Shown: piece after piece, positions 1 to 8,212 of the stretch
Position numbering within the stretch: position 1 is the first letter of the stretch
How the letters are laid out: the number at the start of each line of letters is the position of its first letter
From: a bacterium
GTDB lineage: Bacteria; Bacillota; Clostridia; Oscillospirales; Oscillospiraceae
DNA length: 54,058 bases
NCBI GenBank assembly: GCA_004560305.1
Contig: SFVI01000015.1
Location: forward strand, 1 to 54,058
Direction of reading: 5' to 3'
The notes under the pieces: model-generated
Database searches by the model: none
Seen by the model: the letters and a program-made list of their open reading frames with translations, nothing else
What the model was told of the DNA's origin: nothing
Made by a program: the position numbers and the translations under genes

Positions 1-1
1 G

Positions 2-361
2 TTTTCTTTTTCCGATGAGGGTATCACCATGTATGTAGGCTTCAAGAAGTATGAGACCCGGTGGTCGGAATTTTCCTATGCCGGTATTCTTGGCATCAAC
101 GTAGAGGCCATCAAAAGCATATACACCTCGGATACCTTCTGGGTTTATTTCTCCAAGTCTTTTCTGACCGATAAGGAGAAGATGCGTTTCCTGCCCAAAA
201 CCCGGAAGGATCAAACGCGGATCGCCTACTTCCAGTACAGCAAGCCGGTGTTTGACCTGGTGCTGGAGCAGGTCCCCGAAGACCTCAGGAAGCAGCTGAA
301 AGAGGACGAGGAGTTCATTATCGGCCAGATGAATTTCTGGGAAAAGGTTTACAACAAATAA
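2..361 (+). CDS. C-terminal part of a YcxB-like (PH-like) protein, probably cut by the window edge
   Basis: The frame is open from the first bases of the window. The residues before the first ATG (position 29) read FSFSDEGIT, which resembles the start of the C-terminal half of YcxB-like proteins, followed by a W-S-E segment and a 'FWVYFSKSF...FLPK' segment like the YcxB 'phflylskk...iPK' stretch. A GAGG lies 8 bases before ATG 29, so a 110-residue protein starting there is also possible. YcxB-like proteins are small membrane-associated proteins of unknown function. The family call rests on weak motif resemblance. The gene stops 164 bases before the convergent rny gene. Confidence 0.5.
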   Translation, partial: FSFSDEGITMYVGFKKYETRWSEFSYAGILGINVEAIKSIYTSDTFWVYFSKSFLTDKEKMRFLPKTRKDQTRIAYFQYSKPVFDLVLEQVPEDLRKQLKEDEEFIIGQMNFWEKVYNK

Positions 362-432
362 GCCGGTAGAACCGTAGGAGCGGCCTGACAACGCGGACAT
401 GATGCACGCCCTTACGGCAGTCGTATCGTTTC

Positions 433-467
433 CCCGCCCCCTTGGCTCCCCTTCCCAAGGGGGCGGG
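433..467. repeat. GC-rich hairpin between convergent genes
   Basis: An 11-bp inverted repeat (433-443 with 457-467, arm CCCGCCCCCTT) with a 13-base loop lies just before a second, terminator-like hairpin. It has no U-run of its own. It resembles pieces of intergenic repeats common in gut Clostridia, but that is an impression from composition only. Confidence 0.4.
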
Positions 468-475
468 ACAGGGAA

Positions 476-516
476 AACCGCCGCCGGATAAACCGGCGGC
501 GGTTGATTTTTTTCTT
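476..516. terminator. Intrinsic terminator between the first gene and rny
   Basis: A perfect 12-bp stem (476-487 with 493-504) with a 5-base loop is followed on the plus strand by GATTTTTTTCTTT. It fits termination of the plus-strand gene. On the minus strand the stem is followed by only four Ts, so it may also help end rny. Confidence 0.8.
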
Positions 517-525
517 TATATTCGC

Positions 526-2067
526 TTACTTGGCGTAATCCACGGCCTTGGTCTCCCGGAAGACGTGGACCTTGATCTGGCCGGGGTAGGTCAGCTCCTC
601 CTCGATCTTCTTGGCAATATCCCGGGCCAGCAGAACCATCTGATCCTCGCTGACATCCTCGGGCTTGACCATGATGCGGATCTCGCGGCCGGCCTGGATG
701 GCATAGGAGCTGGCAATGCCGGGGAAGCTCTTGGAGACCTCCTCCAGCTTCTCCAGACGCTTGACGTAGTTCTCGATGTTCTCGCGCCGGGCGCCGGGAC
801 GGGAAGCGGAAATGGCGTCCGCCGCCTGCACCAGGCAGGCTTCCACGGTGTGGGGCTCCACATCGCCGTGGTGGGCCTCGATGGCGTGGATGACGGCCTC
901 AGACTCCTTGTACTTTCTGGCAATGTCCACGCCGATGGTGACATGGCTGCCCTCTACCTCGTGGTCGATGGACTTGCCCAGGTCGTGCAGCAGACCGGCC
1001 CGCTTGGCCACGTTCACATCCACGCCCAGCTCGGAGGCCAGCAGCCCCGCGATGTGGGACACTTCGATGGAGTGGTTCAGCACGTTCTGGCCGTAGCTGG
1101 TGCGGTATCTCATACGGCCCAGCAGCTTGATGATCTCCGGGTTCAGACCGTGGATATTGGTCTCGAACACGGCCCGCTCGCCCTCGGCCTTGATGACGGC
1201 GTTGACCTCTTTCTGGGCCTTGGCCACCATTTCCTCAATGCGGGCGGGGTGGATGCGGCCATCCTGGATCAGCTTCTCCAGGGCCAGGCGAGCCACCTCG
1301 CGGCGGACAGGGTCAAAGCTGGAGACGGTGATGGCTTCGGGGGTATCGTCGATAATCAGATCGCAGCCGGTAAGGGTCTCGATGCTGCGGATATTGCGGC
1401 CTTCGCGGCCGATGATGCGGCCCTTCATCTCGTCGTTGGGGAGGGGTACGACGGAGACGGTGATCTCGCTGGCGTGATCAGCGGCGCAGCGCTGAATGGC
1501 GGTAGCGATGATCTCCCGGGCGCGGGAATCTGCTTCTTCCTTGTACTGGGTCTCAATCTCCTTGACCTTCAGGGCCATCTCGTGGGTCACATCGTCCCGG
1601 ATGTTGGCGATCAGGTAGGCCTTGGCTTCCTCAATGGTGAAGCCGGAGATCTTCTCCAGCATTTCCAGCTGGCTCTTCTTGACCAGAGCGACCTCCTGCT
1701 GCTGCGCCTCCACTGCGGCGATCTTGTTGCTGAGGGTGTCGTTCTTTTTCTCAACGGAATCCAGCTTTCGGTCCAGGTTCTCTTCCTTCTGCTGCAGGCG
1801 GCGCTCCTGCTTCTGCAGCTCGGCGCGGCGCTCCTTCACTTCCCGCTCGTACTCGGAGCGGCTTTTGTGTATTTCTTCCTTTGCCTCTACGAGAGCCTCT
1901 CTCTTCTTGCTCTCTGCGCTTTTTATAGACTCATTGATGATACGCTTGGCCTCTTCCTCGGCGCTGGCGATCTCCCGCTCAGCCACCTTCTTACGGTAGT
2001 TAATACCAAGCAGAAAACATACAATTGCGGCAACCGCAATAATAACGATCCATAAAGGGGTTGGCAT
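526..2067 (-). CDS. rny: Ribonuclease Y
   Basis: RNase Y is a membrane-anchored endoribonuclease that starts mRNA decay in Firmicutes. From the chosen start (MPTPLWIV) the 513-residue protein has one N-terminal membrane helix (about 5-22), a long charged coiled coil (about 25-165), a KH domain containing GRIIGREGRN (216-225), and an HD hydrolase domain (about 330-425) with NHSIEVSH and LLHDLGKS carrying the metal-binding His-Asp. Length and order are standard. The open frame extends 20 codons upstream, but the GGAGG at the end of that extension and the family's short N-terminus favour this start, although the GGAGG-to-ATG gap is longish (14 bases). The gene is single, with its own promoter about 160 bases upstream. 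Confidence 0.96.
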   Translation of the reverse strand: MPTPLWIVIIAVAAIVCFLLGINYRKKVAEREIASAEEEAKRIINESIKSAESKKREALVEAKEEIHKSRSEYEREVKERRAELQKQERRLQQKEENLDRKLDSVEKKNDTLSNKIAAVEAQQQEVALVKKSQLEMLEKISGFTIEEAKAYLIANIRDDVTHEMALKVKEIETQYKEEADSRAREIIATAIQRCAADHASEITVSVVPLPNDEMKGRIIGREGRNIRSIETLTGCDLIIDDTPEAITVSSFDPVRREVARLALEKLIQDGRIHPARIEEMVAKAQKEVNAVIKAEGERAVFETNIHGLNPEIIKLLGRMRYRTSYGQNVLNHSIEVSHIAGLLASELGVDVNVAKRAGLLHDLGKSIDHEVEGSHVTIGVDIARKYKESEAVIHAIEAHHGDVEPHTVEACLVQAADAISASRPGARRENIENYVKRLEKLEEVSKSFPGIASSYAIQAGREIRIMVKPEDVSEDQMVLLARDIAKKIEEELTYPGQIKVHVFRETKAVDYAK

Positions 2068-2231
2068 AGTAAGTAAACACACCTCCATTCTTTCAGAATT
2101 TTGCGGTGGTTCCATGCGTTGATTCAATTAGATGTATAAATCTAAGGAAGACGGCCCATAAAACGCGGCCGTCGGATTTGAAAAGAAATATGATGCAGCG
2201 CTCCCCAGCACCGCACAATATTGCCGCGACT

Positions 2232-2260
2232 ATTTTAGCCTCTTCCTGGTGTTATGTCAA
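2232..2260 (-). promoter_or_regulatory. Predicted sigma-A promoter of rny
   Basis: Read on the minus strand: TTGACA, 17 bases, TAAAAT. It gives a leader of about 155 bases before rny, which contains a GACGGCC/GGCCGTC hairpin. This promoter accounts for most of the 284-base gap between rny and clpC. Confidence 0.7.
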
Positions 2261-2308
2261 GCATATTGCTTCATTTTCTTTTAATAATTTCCCATAGCGC
2301 AGAAAACA

Positions 2309-2336
2309 GCGGCGGGAAACATTCATTTCCCGCCGC
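2309..2336 (-). terminator. Intrinsic terminator of the clpC-like gene
   Basis: An 11-bp perfect stem (2309-2319 with 2326-2336) lies directly downstream of the clpC stop. On the minus strand it is followed by TGTTTTCT. Confidence 0.75.
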
Positions 2337-2351
2337 GATCATCCGCAGTCG

Positions 2352-4610
2352 TCAGATTCGGTAAAGGCTCACCCGGTTGCCGCAGACGGCGGCGGCCACC
2401 CGGTCACCGGGGCCGATCTTTCCCTCCAGCAGCTGCTCCGCCGCCGCGTCCTCAATGCAGTGCTGCACCGTCCGCCGCAGGGGGCGGGCGCCGAATTTGT
2501 CATCGCGGCCCTGGCTGGCCAGCCAGCAGGCAGTGTCCTCCGGCACCAGGAGGGTGATGCCCAGGGCCTGAAAGCGCTGCTTCACCTGCTCCAGCAGAGT
2601 CTGGGTGATGGCACACAGATGCTCATCGCTGAGCCGTTGAAAAACGATGGTCTCGTCCACCCGGTTGAGAAACTCCGGCCGGAAGGTGGCGCGCAGCTCC
2701 GCCATGACCTTCTGATTCATGTCCTCCTCATCCCGGCGCTGGCTGTCGGCAAAGCCCAGGGCGGGCCGGTTCTCGGTGATGGTCTTGGCGCCGATGTTGG
2801 AGGTCATAACGATGACAGTGTTGCTGAAATCCACCCGGCGGCCGGTGGCGTCGGTCAGGTGGCCGTCGTCCATGATCTGCAAAAGAATGCTCCACACGTC
2901 CTCGTGGGCCTTCTCGATCTCGTCAAAGAGCACCACGCTCCAGGGCTTGCGCCGCACCTTCTCCGTCAGCTGTCCCCCGTCCTCATAGCCCACATAGCCC
3001 GGGGGCGAGCCGATGAGCCGGCTCACCGAGTGCTTCTCCATGTACTCGGACATATCCAGGCGGATCATGGCGTTCTCATCGCCGTAGACCGTGGCGGCCA
3101 GGGCCCGGCACAGCTCCGTCTTGCCCACGCCGGTGGGGCCCAGGAACAGGAAGCTGCCCACCGGGCGTCGGGGGTCCTTCAGGCCCACCCGGCTGCGGCG
3201 GATGGCCCGGGCCACGGCGCTGACCGCCTCGTCCTGGCCGATGATGCGCTGCTTCAGCTGCTCCTCCAGGCCCTGGAGCCGCTGGCTCTCGCTCTCGTCC
3301 AGAGAGCTGAGGGGGATCTCCGTCCACAGGGACACCACCTGGGCCACATCCGCCGCAGTGACCGGCCGCCGGCCGCCCTCCACATGGACGGCAGCCGCCG
3401 CCTCATCCAGCAGGTCGATGGCCTTATCCGGCAGAAAGCGGTCGTTGATATAGCGCACGGAAAGCTCATAGGCCGCTGTCAGGGCCTCCTCATCCAGGCT
3501 GACCCGGTGGTGCTTCTCCAGGGCGGGCCGCAGGCTCTGGAGCATTTCCAGGGTCTGCTCCCGGCCCGGCTCCGTCACCTTCACCGGCTGGAAGCGCCGC
3601 TCCAGGGCCGCATCCTTCTCGATGTGACGGCGGTATTCCTCCGGCGTGGTGGCGCCGATGATCTGCACCTCCCCCCGCCCAAGAGCGGGCTTGAGGATGT
3701 TGGCCGCGTCAATGGCGCCCTCGGCGCTGCCGGCGCCAATGATGGTGTGCAGCTCGTCAATGAACAAAATCACATCCCCCGCCCGCTTCACGTCCCGGAG
3801 GACAGACTTGACCCGCTCCTCAAAATCCCCCCGGTACTTGGTGCCGGCCAGCAGGGCCGGGATGTCCAGGGAGACGATGCGCTTGTCCCGCAGCTCCGCC
3901 GGGGCCTGACCCCGGCTGACGCAGAGGGCCAGCCCCTCAGCCACGGCGGTCTTGCCCACCCCCGGCTCCCCCACCAGGACGGGGTTGTTCTTGCTGCGGC
4001 GGGAGAGGATCTGGATGGCCCGGCGGATCTCGTTGCCCCGGCCCACCACCGGGTCGATCCGTCCGGCAGCTGCCATCTCTGTCAGGTCCCGGCTGTACTG
4101 ATCCAGCATTTTGGTGTCCGCCCGGCGGACAGTACCGCGGGCGGTGCCGGTCTGGGAGCGGTTGTTGGAGCCGGGGTTGCCGAATACGGCCATGATGTCG
4201 GTATAGATGTCGTTCAGGTCTGCTCCCGCCTCCCGGAGGGAGGCCGCCGCGCCGCAGTCGTTCTGCCGCAGCAGGCCCAGCAGCAGGTGCTCCGTGCCGA
4301 TGTAGCCCTGCTGCAGCTGTCTTGCCTCCTGGGCCGCCTGCTCCACCGCCTGCCGGGCCCGGGGGGTAAGCCCCTGTTCCGGCCGGCCGGGGCTGCCGGA
4401 GCCGTTGGCACGCAGCACGATGCGCCATAGCTGGGCCTTGTCGATGCCGTGGCGCAGCAGGATCCGGGCCCCCAGGCCGTCGCTCTCCATCATGATGCCC
4501 AGCAGCAGATGCTCGGTGCCGATGTAGCCGTGGCCCATCTCCCCGGCGGCAAGCCGGGCGTTCTCGATGGCCAGCTCCGCCCGCTGCGTGAATTTCTCAT
4601 TGCTTTTCAT
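2352..4610 (-). CDS. clpC: ClpC-like AAA+ unfoldase without the middle domain
   Basis: Hexameric ATPase that unfolds proteins for ClpP in the cytoplasm. The 752-residue protein has two Clp-N repeats (about 1-140), AAA-1 with Walker A GEPGVGKT (214-221) and Walker B LFIDE (282-286), and AAA-2 with GPTGVGKT (491-498) and LFDEIEKAHED. An LGF tripeptide (618-620) sits where the ClpP-docking loop lies. Between DKAIDLLDEAA (about 396-405) and the VVSLWTEIP strand there are only about 20 residues, so the coiled-coil M domain found in Bacillus ClpC is missing. The start (MKSNEKFT) is set by AAGGGGGT 7 bases upstream; an upstream in-frame ATG lacks a ribosome site. No ctsR, mcsA or mcsB is adjacent. 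Confidence 0.92.
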   Translation of the reverse strand: MKSNEKFTQRAELAIENARLAAGEMGHGYIGTEHLLLGIMMESDGLGARILLRHGIDKAQLWRIVLRANGSGSPGRPEQGLTPRARQAVEQAAQEARQLQQGYIGTEHLLLGLLRQNDCGAAASLREAGADLNDIYTDIMAVFGNPGSNNRSQTGTARGTVRRADTKMLDQYSRDLTEMAAAGRIDPVVGRGNEIRRAIQILSRRSKNNPVLVGEPGVGKTAVAEGLALCVSRGQAPAELRDKRIVSLDIPALLAGTKYRGDFEERVKSVLRDVKRAGDVILFIDELHTIIGAGSAEGAIDAANILKPALGRGEVQIIGATTPEEYRRHIEKDAALERRFQPVKVTEPGREQTLEMLQSLRPALEKHHRVSLDEEALTAAYELSVRYINDRFLPDKAIDLLDEAAAAVHVEGGRRPVTAADVAQVVSLWTEIPLSSLDESESQRLQGLEEQLKQRIIGQDEAVSAVARAIRRSRVGLKDPRRPVGSFLFLGPTGVGKTELCRALAATVYGDENAMIRLDMSEYMEKHSVSRLIGSPPGYVGYEDGGQLTEKVRRKPWSVVLFDEIEKAHEDVWSILLQIMDDGHLTDATGRRVDFSNTVIVMTSNIGAKTITENRPALGFADSQRRDEEDMNQKVMAELRATFRPEFLNRVDETIVFQRLSDEHLCAITQTLLEQVKQRFQALGITLLVPEDTACWLASQGRDDKFGARPLRRTVQHCIEDAAAEQLLEGKIGPGDRVAAAVCGNRVSLYRI

Positions 4611-4750
4611 AAGGCGTACCCCCTTATTCCGATGCATAGTTAACTTTTATTATCCACAGTATGCCCCGCTGAAACCGTTGAATTCCGGGGCTGCCATGAA
4701 AAATTATCGCCAGCTTTGGCCGAAAATATCGCTGTGCTAAAATTTTATAA

Positions 4751-4778
4751 TTGATTTTTGCATAAGATGTGTTACAAT
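4751..4778 (+). promoter_or_regulatory. Predicted promoter of the ferredoxin gene
   Basis: TTGATT, 16 bases, TACAAT, ending 47 bases before the ferredoxin ATG. Confidence 0.65.
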
Positions 4779-4825
4779 GATGCCAACGATGGCCTAAGCG
4801 GCCAAATAACATAGGAGGTAACATC

Positions 4826-4996
4826 ATGGCTTTTGTTATTACCGACGAGTGCCTGTCCTGCGGTTCCTGCGCAGCTCAGTGCCCTGCTGAAGCAATCGAC
4901 ATGGGCGATCTGCACTATGAGATCGATGCCGAGAAGTGCCTGGAGTGTGGCGCCTGCGCCGCTCAGTGCCCTGCCGAGGCAATTGTTCAGGGGTAA
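4826..4996 (+). CDS. 2[4Fe-4S] clostridial-type ferredoxin
   Basis: Small cytoplasmic electron carrier of 56 residues with two cluster motifs, C9-x2-C12-x2-C15-x3-C19-P and C38-x2-C41-x2-C44-x3-C48-P. Each is followed by AEAI, and the two halves are clearly related, the classic internal duplication. An AGGAGG lies 6 bases before the ATG, a promoter is upstream and a strong terminator follows, so it is a single-gene unit. It probably serves pyruvate or other 2-oxoacid oxidoreductases, hydrogenase or similar enzymes elsewhere; nothing in the neighbourhood identifies its partner. Confidence 0.95.
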   Translation: MAFVITDECLSCGSCAAQCPAEAIDMGDLHYEIDAEKCLECGACAAQCPAEAIVQG

Positions 4997-5013
4997 TCTT
5001 CTAAACAAACATA

Positions 5014-5052
5014 GAATGAAGGACGATGGAAATCGTCCTTCATTCTTTATAT
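5014..5052 (+). terminator. Intrinsic terminator of the ferredoxin gene
   Basis: A 14-bp perfect stem (5014-5027 with 5032-5045) with a 4-base loop is followed by TTTATATTC. Confidence 0.85.
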
Positions 5053-5088
5053 TCATCTTTTATTCCATCCATAGAGAGGCGGTACACT

Positions 5089-5805
5089 ATGCCGGAATTT
5101 ACAACGCTTTGGGAAAATGGCCCGGTGTTCGCCCAGGCGGAGCACTTCCGTCTGAGCACGGACTGCGTGCTGCTGGCAGACTTTGTGAATCTCAGCGGCG
5201 TCCGGCGGGGGATCGACCTGGGCTGTGCTTCGGGGGCTATCGCCCTGCTGCTGCTCTGCCGCAGCGAAAGGCTGCACATGACCGGGCTGGAAATCGTGGC
5301 GGATGCGGTGGCCCTGGCCCGGGAGAACATGGAGAGAAACGGCCTTACCGAACGGAGCAGGATGCTCTGGGGCGATATCCGCCGTTACCGGGAGCTGTTT
5401 CCAAGCGGAAGCTTTGACCTGGTAGTGGCAAACCCGCCCTACTTCCCGGTGGAACGGGGCTTTCTGTCCCCGGAGGAGGGGCGCCGGAACGCCCGGGGCG
5501 AGACCCAATGCACCCTGGAGGACATCTGCGACGCGGCGGCCTTTCTCTGCCGCACCGGAGGCAGCTTCTGCCTGGTGCACAAGCCGGAGCGGCTGTCGGA
5601 GCTTTTCTGCGCCATGACGGCCCGGGGTCTGGAGCCCAAGCGTCTGCGCCTGGTCTGCCACCGGGCGGACAGCGCCCCCAGTCTGGTGCTGGTGGAGGGC
5701 CGCCGGGGCGGAAAGCCCGGGCTGAAGGTGCTGCCCGCGCTGCTCCTTCGGAACCCGGACGGCAGCGAGACGGAGGAAGCGCTGCTGATCTATCACAGAA
5801 AATAA
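5089..5805 (+). CDS. TrmN6/YfiC-like tRNA1(Val) A37 N6-methyltransferase
   Basis: Class I SAM-dependent methyltransferase of the N6-adenine type. The 238-residue protein has the SAM motif GIDLGCASGAIALLL (41-55), an acidic residue ending beta-2 (GLEIV) and the adenine N6 signature NPPY (115-118). Clostridial relatives are annotated as tRNA1(Val) (adenine-37-N6)-methyltransferase; the exact target cannot be proved from sequence. The start MPEFTTLW follows GAGGCGG. An earlier in-frame ATG at 5026 lies inside the ferredoxin terminator and is unlikely. It converges on the abrB-like gene. Confidence 0.85.
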   Translation: MPEFTTLWENGPVFAQAEHFRLSTDCVLLADFVNLSGVRRGIDLGCASGAIALLLLCRSERLHMTGLEIVADAVALARENMERNGLTERSRMLWGDIRRYRELFPSGSFDLVVANPPYFPVERGFLSPEEGRRNARGETQCTLEDICDAAAFLCRTGGSFCLVHKPERLSELFCAMTARGLEPKRLRLVCHRADSAPSLVLVEGRRGGKPGLKVLPALLLRNPDGSETEEALLIYHRK

Positions 5806-5806
5806 T

Positions 5807-5840
5807 ACCAAAGCCGCACCCGGGTGGGTGCGGCTTTGGT
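5807..5840. terminator. Bidirectional terminator between trmN6-like and abrB-like genes
   Basis: A 15-bp perfect stem (5807-5821 with 5826-5840) lies between two convergent stops. On the minus strand it is followed by ATTATTTTCT. On the plus strand the T-rich part is in the 3' arm. Confidence 0.75.
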
Positions 5841-5862
5841 ATTCGTCGCCGTCAAATCCTTG

Positions 5863-6108
5863 TCATATTTTTCTGCTCAGCATGGCAATGCAGTCCTGGC
5901 AGACACAGCGGCCCTTGTAACTGACAAGGTCGCGCACACTGTCGCAAAAAACGCAAGCATCCTGATACTTACGAAGAATAATGCTGTCACCCTCGACGTA
6001 GACCTCAAGGGTATCCTTCTCCGCAATGTCCAGGGTACGCCGCATCTCTATGGGAAGGACGATGCGACCCAGCTCATCAACCTTGCGCACTATTCCAGTG
6101 GACTTCAT
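5863..6108 (-). CDS. AbrB/SpoVT-family regulator with a C-terminal Cys cluster
   Basis: Small dimeric DNA-binding transition-state regulator of 81 residues. Residues 1-48 (STGIVRKVDELGRIVLPIEMRRTLDI...) are a canonical swapped-hairpin AbrB domain, as in AbrB, Abh and SpoVT. The remainder holds CVFC (52-55) and CVCQDC (68-73), spacing suited to a small zinc site. It lacks the long GAF domain of SpoVT. The start is supported by GGGGGAGTGAGG upstream and by a strong promoter. Which genes it controls cannot be seen here. Confidence 0.9.
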   Translation of the reverse strand: MKSTGIVRKVDELGRIVLPIEMRRTLDIAEKDTLEVYVEGDSIILRKYQDACVFCDSVRDLVSYKGRCVCQDCIAMLSRKI

Positions 6109-6148
6109 TATTCCTCACTCCCCCCAATTATAATATGACTGTAGCAAC

Positions 6149-6176
6149 ATTATATCGATTTCCGGCTGTAAATCAA
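6149..6176 (-). promoter_or_regulatory. Predicted promoter of the abrB-like gene
   Basis: Minus strand: TTGATT, 16 bases, TATAAT. The gene-free stretch 6109-6461 holds this promoter and the divergent one at 6382. The AT-rich part between them contains no gene I can support. Confidence 0.75.
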
Positions 6177-6381
6177 GAAGCGGCGGAGGATTCACAAAAA
6201 TTTAACATTACCATTTATTGACAGAAAGTTCCATTTTTTACCAAAAATAGCGGTTTTTGCACACAATACACTTATAATCGGCGCGTTTATTGTAAGGGGT
6301 GCTGCGTGACGGGCCGGATCGCTTTCCGTTGGAGAGGAGAAGGCAAAGGGATCAGATTCTCTTTTTAAGACAGAAAACCTG

Positions 6382-6410
6382 TTGCAATTATCTTGCTCCT
6401 GTTGTATAAT
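6382..6410 (+). promoter_or_regulatory. Predicted promoter of the XRE/S24 repressor gene
   Basis: TTGCAA, 17 bases, TATAAT, about 50 bases upstream of the start codon. Confidence 0.75.
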
Positions 6411-6461
6411 TCAGACAAAAAGGATACCCTCAGTGTACAAGGGGAGAAAAAGGTGATTTTG

Positions 6462-7148
6462 ATGTATGACCGTATCGGCGAGCTGATTGCCCGGCGGCGC
6501 AAGGAGCTGGGGATGAACCAGGCGCAACTGGCCGCCAGCATGAATAAAATGGGCTTCTCCCTTTCCAACCAGGCTGTCTCCAAGTGGGAGAACGGCTCCA
6601 CCCTGCCCAATGCCAGGCAATTCCTGGCCCTGTGCGACGCGCTGGGAGTGGATGATATCCGGGGCGTTTTCTCCGGCCGGGGCGAGGGGCTGCTCTCCGG
6701 GCTGGACAGGGAGGGCAGGAAGCTGGTGATGGATTACGCCCAGCTTCTGCGAGACAGCGGCCGTTACAGTCAGGAGCCGCCGCTGCGCTCTCTGCCGCTG
6801 TACTCCCTGGCCGTCTCCGCCGGGACGGGCCAATTTCTGGACGGGGAGGACTATGAAATGGTAGAGGTGGGCCGGGAGGTGCCCGATGGGGCCAATTTCG
6901 GCGTCCGGGTGGCCGGGGACAGTATGGAGCCCCAGTTCCATGACGGCCAGGTGATCTGGGTCCGTCAGCAGCGGAGCCTGATGACCGGAGAGATTGGCAT
7001 CTTCCTCTATGACGGCAGCGCCTACCTGAAGCAGCTGGTGGCCCATGAGGAGGCCCTGGCCCTGCACTCCCTGAATCCCAAGTACGCCGATATTGTCATC
7101 TCGCCCGAGCTGCCCCTGCGGGTGCTGGGCAAGGTGATGAGCAAGTAA
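6462..7148 (+). CDS. XRE-family repressor with S24 (LexA/CI-like) autoprotease domain
   Basis: Predicted transcriptional repressor that may be inactivated by RecA-stimulated self-cleavage. The 228-residue protein has an N-terminal helix-turn-helix of Cro/CI type (about 6-65, with QAVSKWENG) and a C-terminal S24 peptidase domain (about 112-225). The nucleophile is Ser154 in GDSMEP and the general base Lys190 in AYLKQL; an Ala120-Gly121 pair lies at the position expected for the cleavage bond. The start MYDRIGEL follows AAAAAGGTG; upstream in-frame ATGs overlap the promoter. It is flanked by housekeeping genes rather than phage genes, so it looks like a chromosomal regulator. Confidence 0.88.
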   Translation: MYDRIGELIARRRKELGMNQAQLAASMNKMGFSLSNQAVSKWENGSTLPNARQFLALCDALGVDDIRGVFSGRGEGLLSGLDREGRKLVMDYAQLLRDSGRYSQEPPLRSLPLYSLAVSAGTGQFLDGEDYEMVEVGREVPDGANFGVRVAGDSMEPQFHDGQVIWVRQQRSLMTGEIGIFLYDGSAYLKQLVAHEEALALHSLNPKYADIVISPELPLRVLGKVMSK

Positions 7149-7164
7149 CACCCGCAGACAATGT

Positions 7165-7213
7165 CCAAAGGAGCCGAAGCCGATTGGCGTCCGGCTCCTT
7201 TGGCTTATTTTTT
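7165..7213 (+). terminator. Intrinsic terminator of the XRE/S24 gene
   Basis: A 12-bp perfect stem (7165-7176 with 7192-7203) with a 15-base loop is followed by CTTATTTTTTTCTT. Confidence 0.8.
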
Positions 7214-7215
7214 TC

Positions 7216-7244
7216 TTGACAGGGCGGCGGTTTTTGTTTTTAAT
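7216..7244 (+). promoter_or_regulatory. Predicted promoter of pyrBI
   Basis: TTGACA, 17 bases, TTTAAT, directly after the preceding terminator. The resulting leader is only about 30 bases, too short for a PyrR attenuator. Confidence 0.7.
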
Positions 7245-7280
7245 AGGTGCTTAGAAATACAAGGCAAGAGGTGCTGCACC

Positions 7281-8198
7281 ATGAGAAACCTTATCGATAT
7301 CACCGACCTGTCTGTGGAGGAGATCGACCAGCTCATCGCCACGGCGGAGGATATTATCGCAAACCCGGCAAAGTACAGCCAGGCCTGCGCCGGCAAGCAG
7401 CTGGCCACCCTGTTTTTTGAGCCTTCCACCCGCACCCGGCTCAGCTTTGAGTCGGCCATGCTGTCCCTTGGCGGCAGCGTGCTGGGCTTTTCCGAGGCCA
7501 ATTCCAGCTCCAGCGCCAAGGGCGAGACCGTGGGCGATACCGTCCACGCCGTCAGCTGCTACGCCGATATCATCGCCATGCGCCACCCCAAGGAGGGCGC
7601 GCCCTACGCCGCCGCCCAGGTGGCGGAGGTGCCCATCATCAACGCCGGCGACGGCGGCCATAACCACCCCACCCAGACCCTCACTGACCTTCTCACCATC
7701 CACCGGGAGAAGGGCCGGCTGGATAACTTCACCGTGGGCTTCTGCGGCGACCTGAAATTCGGCCGCACGGTCCACTCCCTGGTCAGTGCCCTGAGCCGGT
7801 ATGAGAACATCCGCTTCGTGCTCATCTCCCCCCAGGAGCTGAAGCTGCCCCGGTATGTGAAGGAGGAGGCCCTGAAGAGCAAAGGCATCCCCTACACCCA
7901 GACTACAGATCTGGAGTCCGTGCTGCCCCAACTGGATATTCTCTATATGACCCGGGTGCAGCGGGAGCGCTTCTTCAACGAGGAGGAGTATCTGCGGCTG
8001 AAGGACAGCTATGTGCTGACGCCGGAGAAGCTGGAAAAGGCCAAGGCTGACCTGTCCATTCTTCACCCCCTGCCCCGAGTCAACGAGATTGACGTGGCGG
8101 TGGACAAGGACCCCAGGGCGGCCTACTGGCGGCAGGTGAAAAACGGCAAGATGGTGCGCATGGCGCTGATCATGATGCTGCTGGGCGTGGAAGTTTAA
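7281..8198 (+). CDS. pyrB: Aspartate carbamoyltransferase, catalytic chain
   Basis: Condenses carbamoyl phosphate with aspartate in pyrimidine synthesis (cytoplasm). The 305-residue protein has the carbamoyl-phosphate motif FEPSTRTRLSFE (46-57), the HP and Lys loop region (MRHPKEGA), NAGDGGHNHPTQ, and the C-terminal LHPLPR loop, all typical of the family. The start MRNLIDIT follows AAGAGGTG. An earlier in-frame ATG at 7161 lies before the terminator of the preceding gene and is not credible. pyrI follows after 14 bases, so the enzyme is probably the PyrB6-PyrI6 holoenzyme type. Confidence 0.97.
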   Translation: MRNLIDITDLSVEEIDQLIATAEDIIANPAKYSQACAGKQLATLFFEPSTRTRLSFESAMLSLGGSVLGFSEANSSSSAKGETVGDTVHAVSCYADIIAMRHPKEGAPYAAAQVAEVPIINAGDGGHNHPTQTLTDLLTIHREKGRLDNFTVGFCGDLKFGRTVHSLVSALSRYENIRFVLISPQELKLPRYVKEEALKSKGIPYTQTTDLESVLPQLDILYMTRVQRERFFNEEEYLRLKDSYVLTPEKLEKAKADLSILHPLPRVNEIDVAVDKDPRAAYWRQVKNGKMVRMALIMMLLGVEV

Positions 8199-8212
8199 GG
8201 GAGGCACGAAGC

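Noticed and set aside
442..2055. 537-codon open frame antisense to rny
   Set aside because: RNase Y with KH and HD motifs is on the minus strand; the plus-strand frame starts inside the terminator hairpins.
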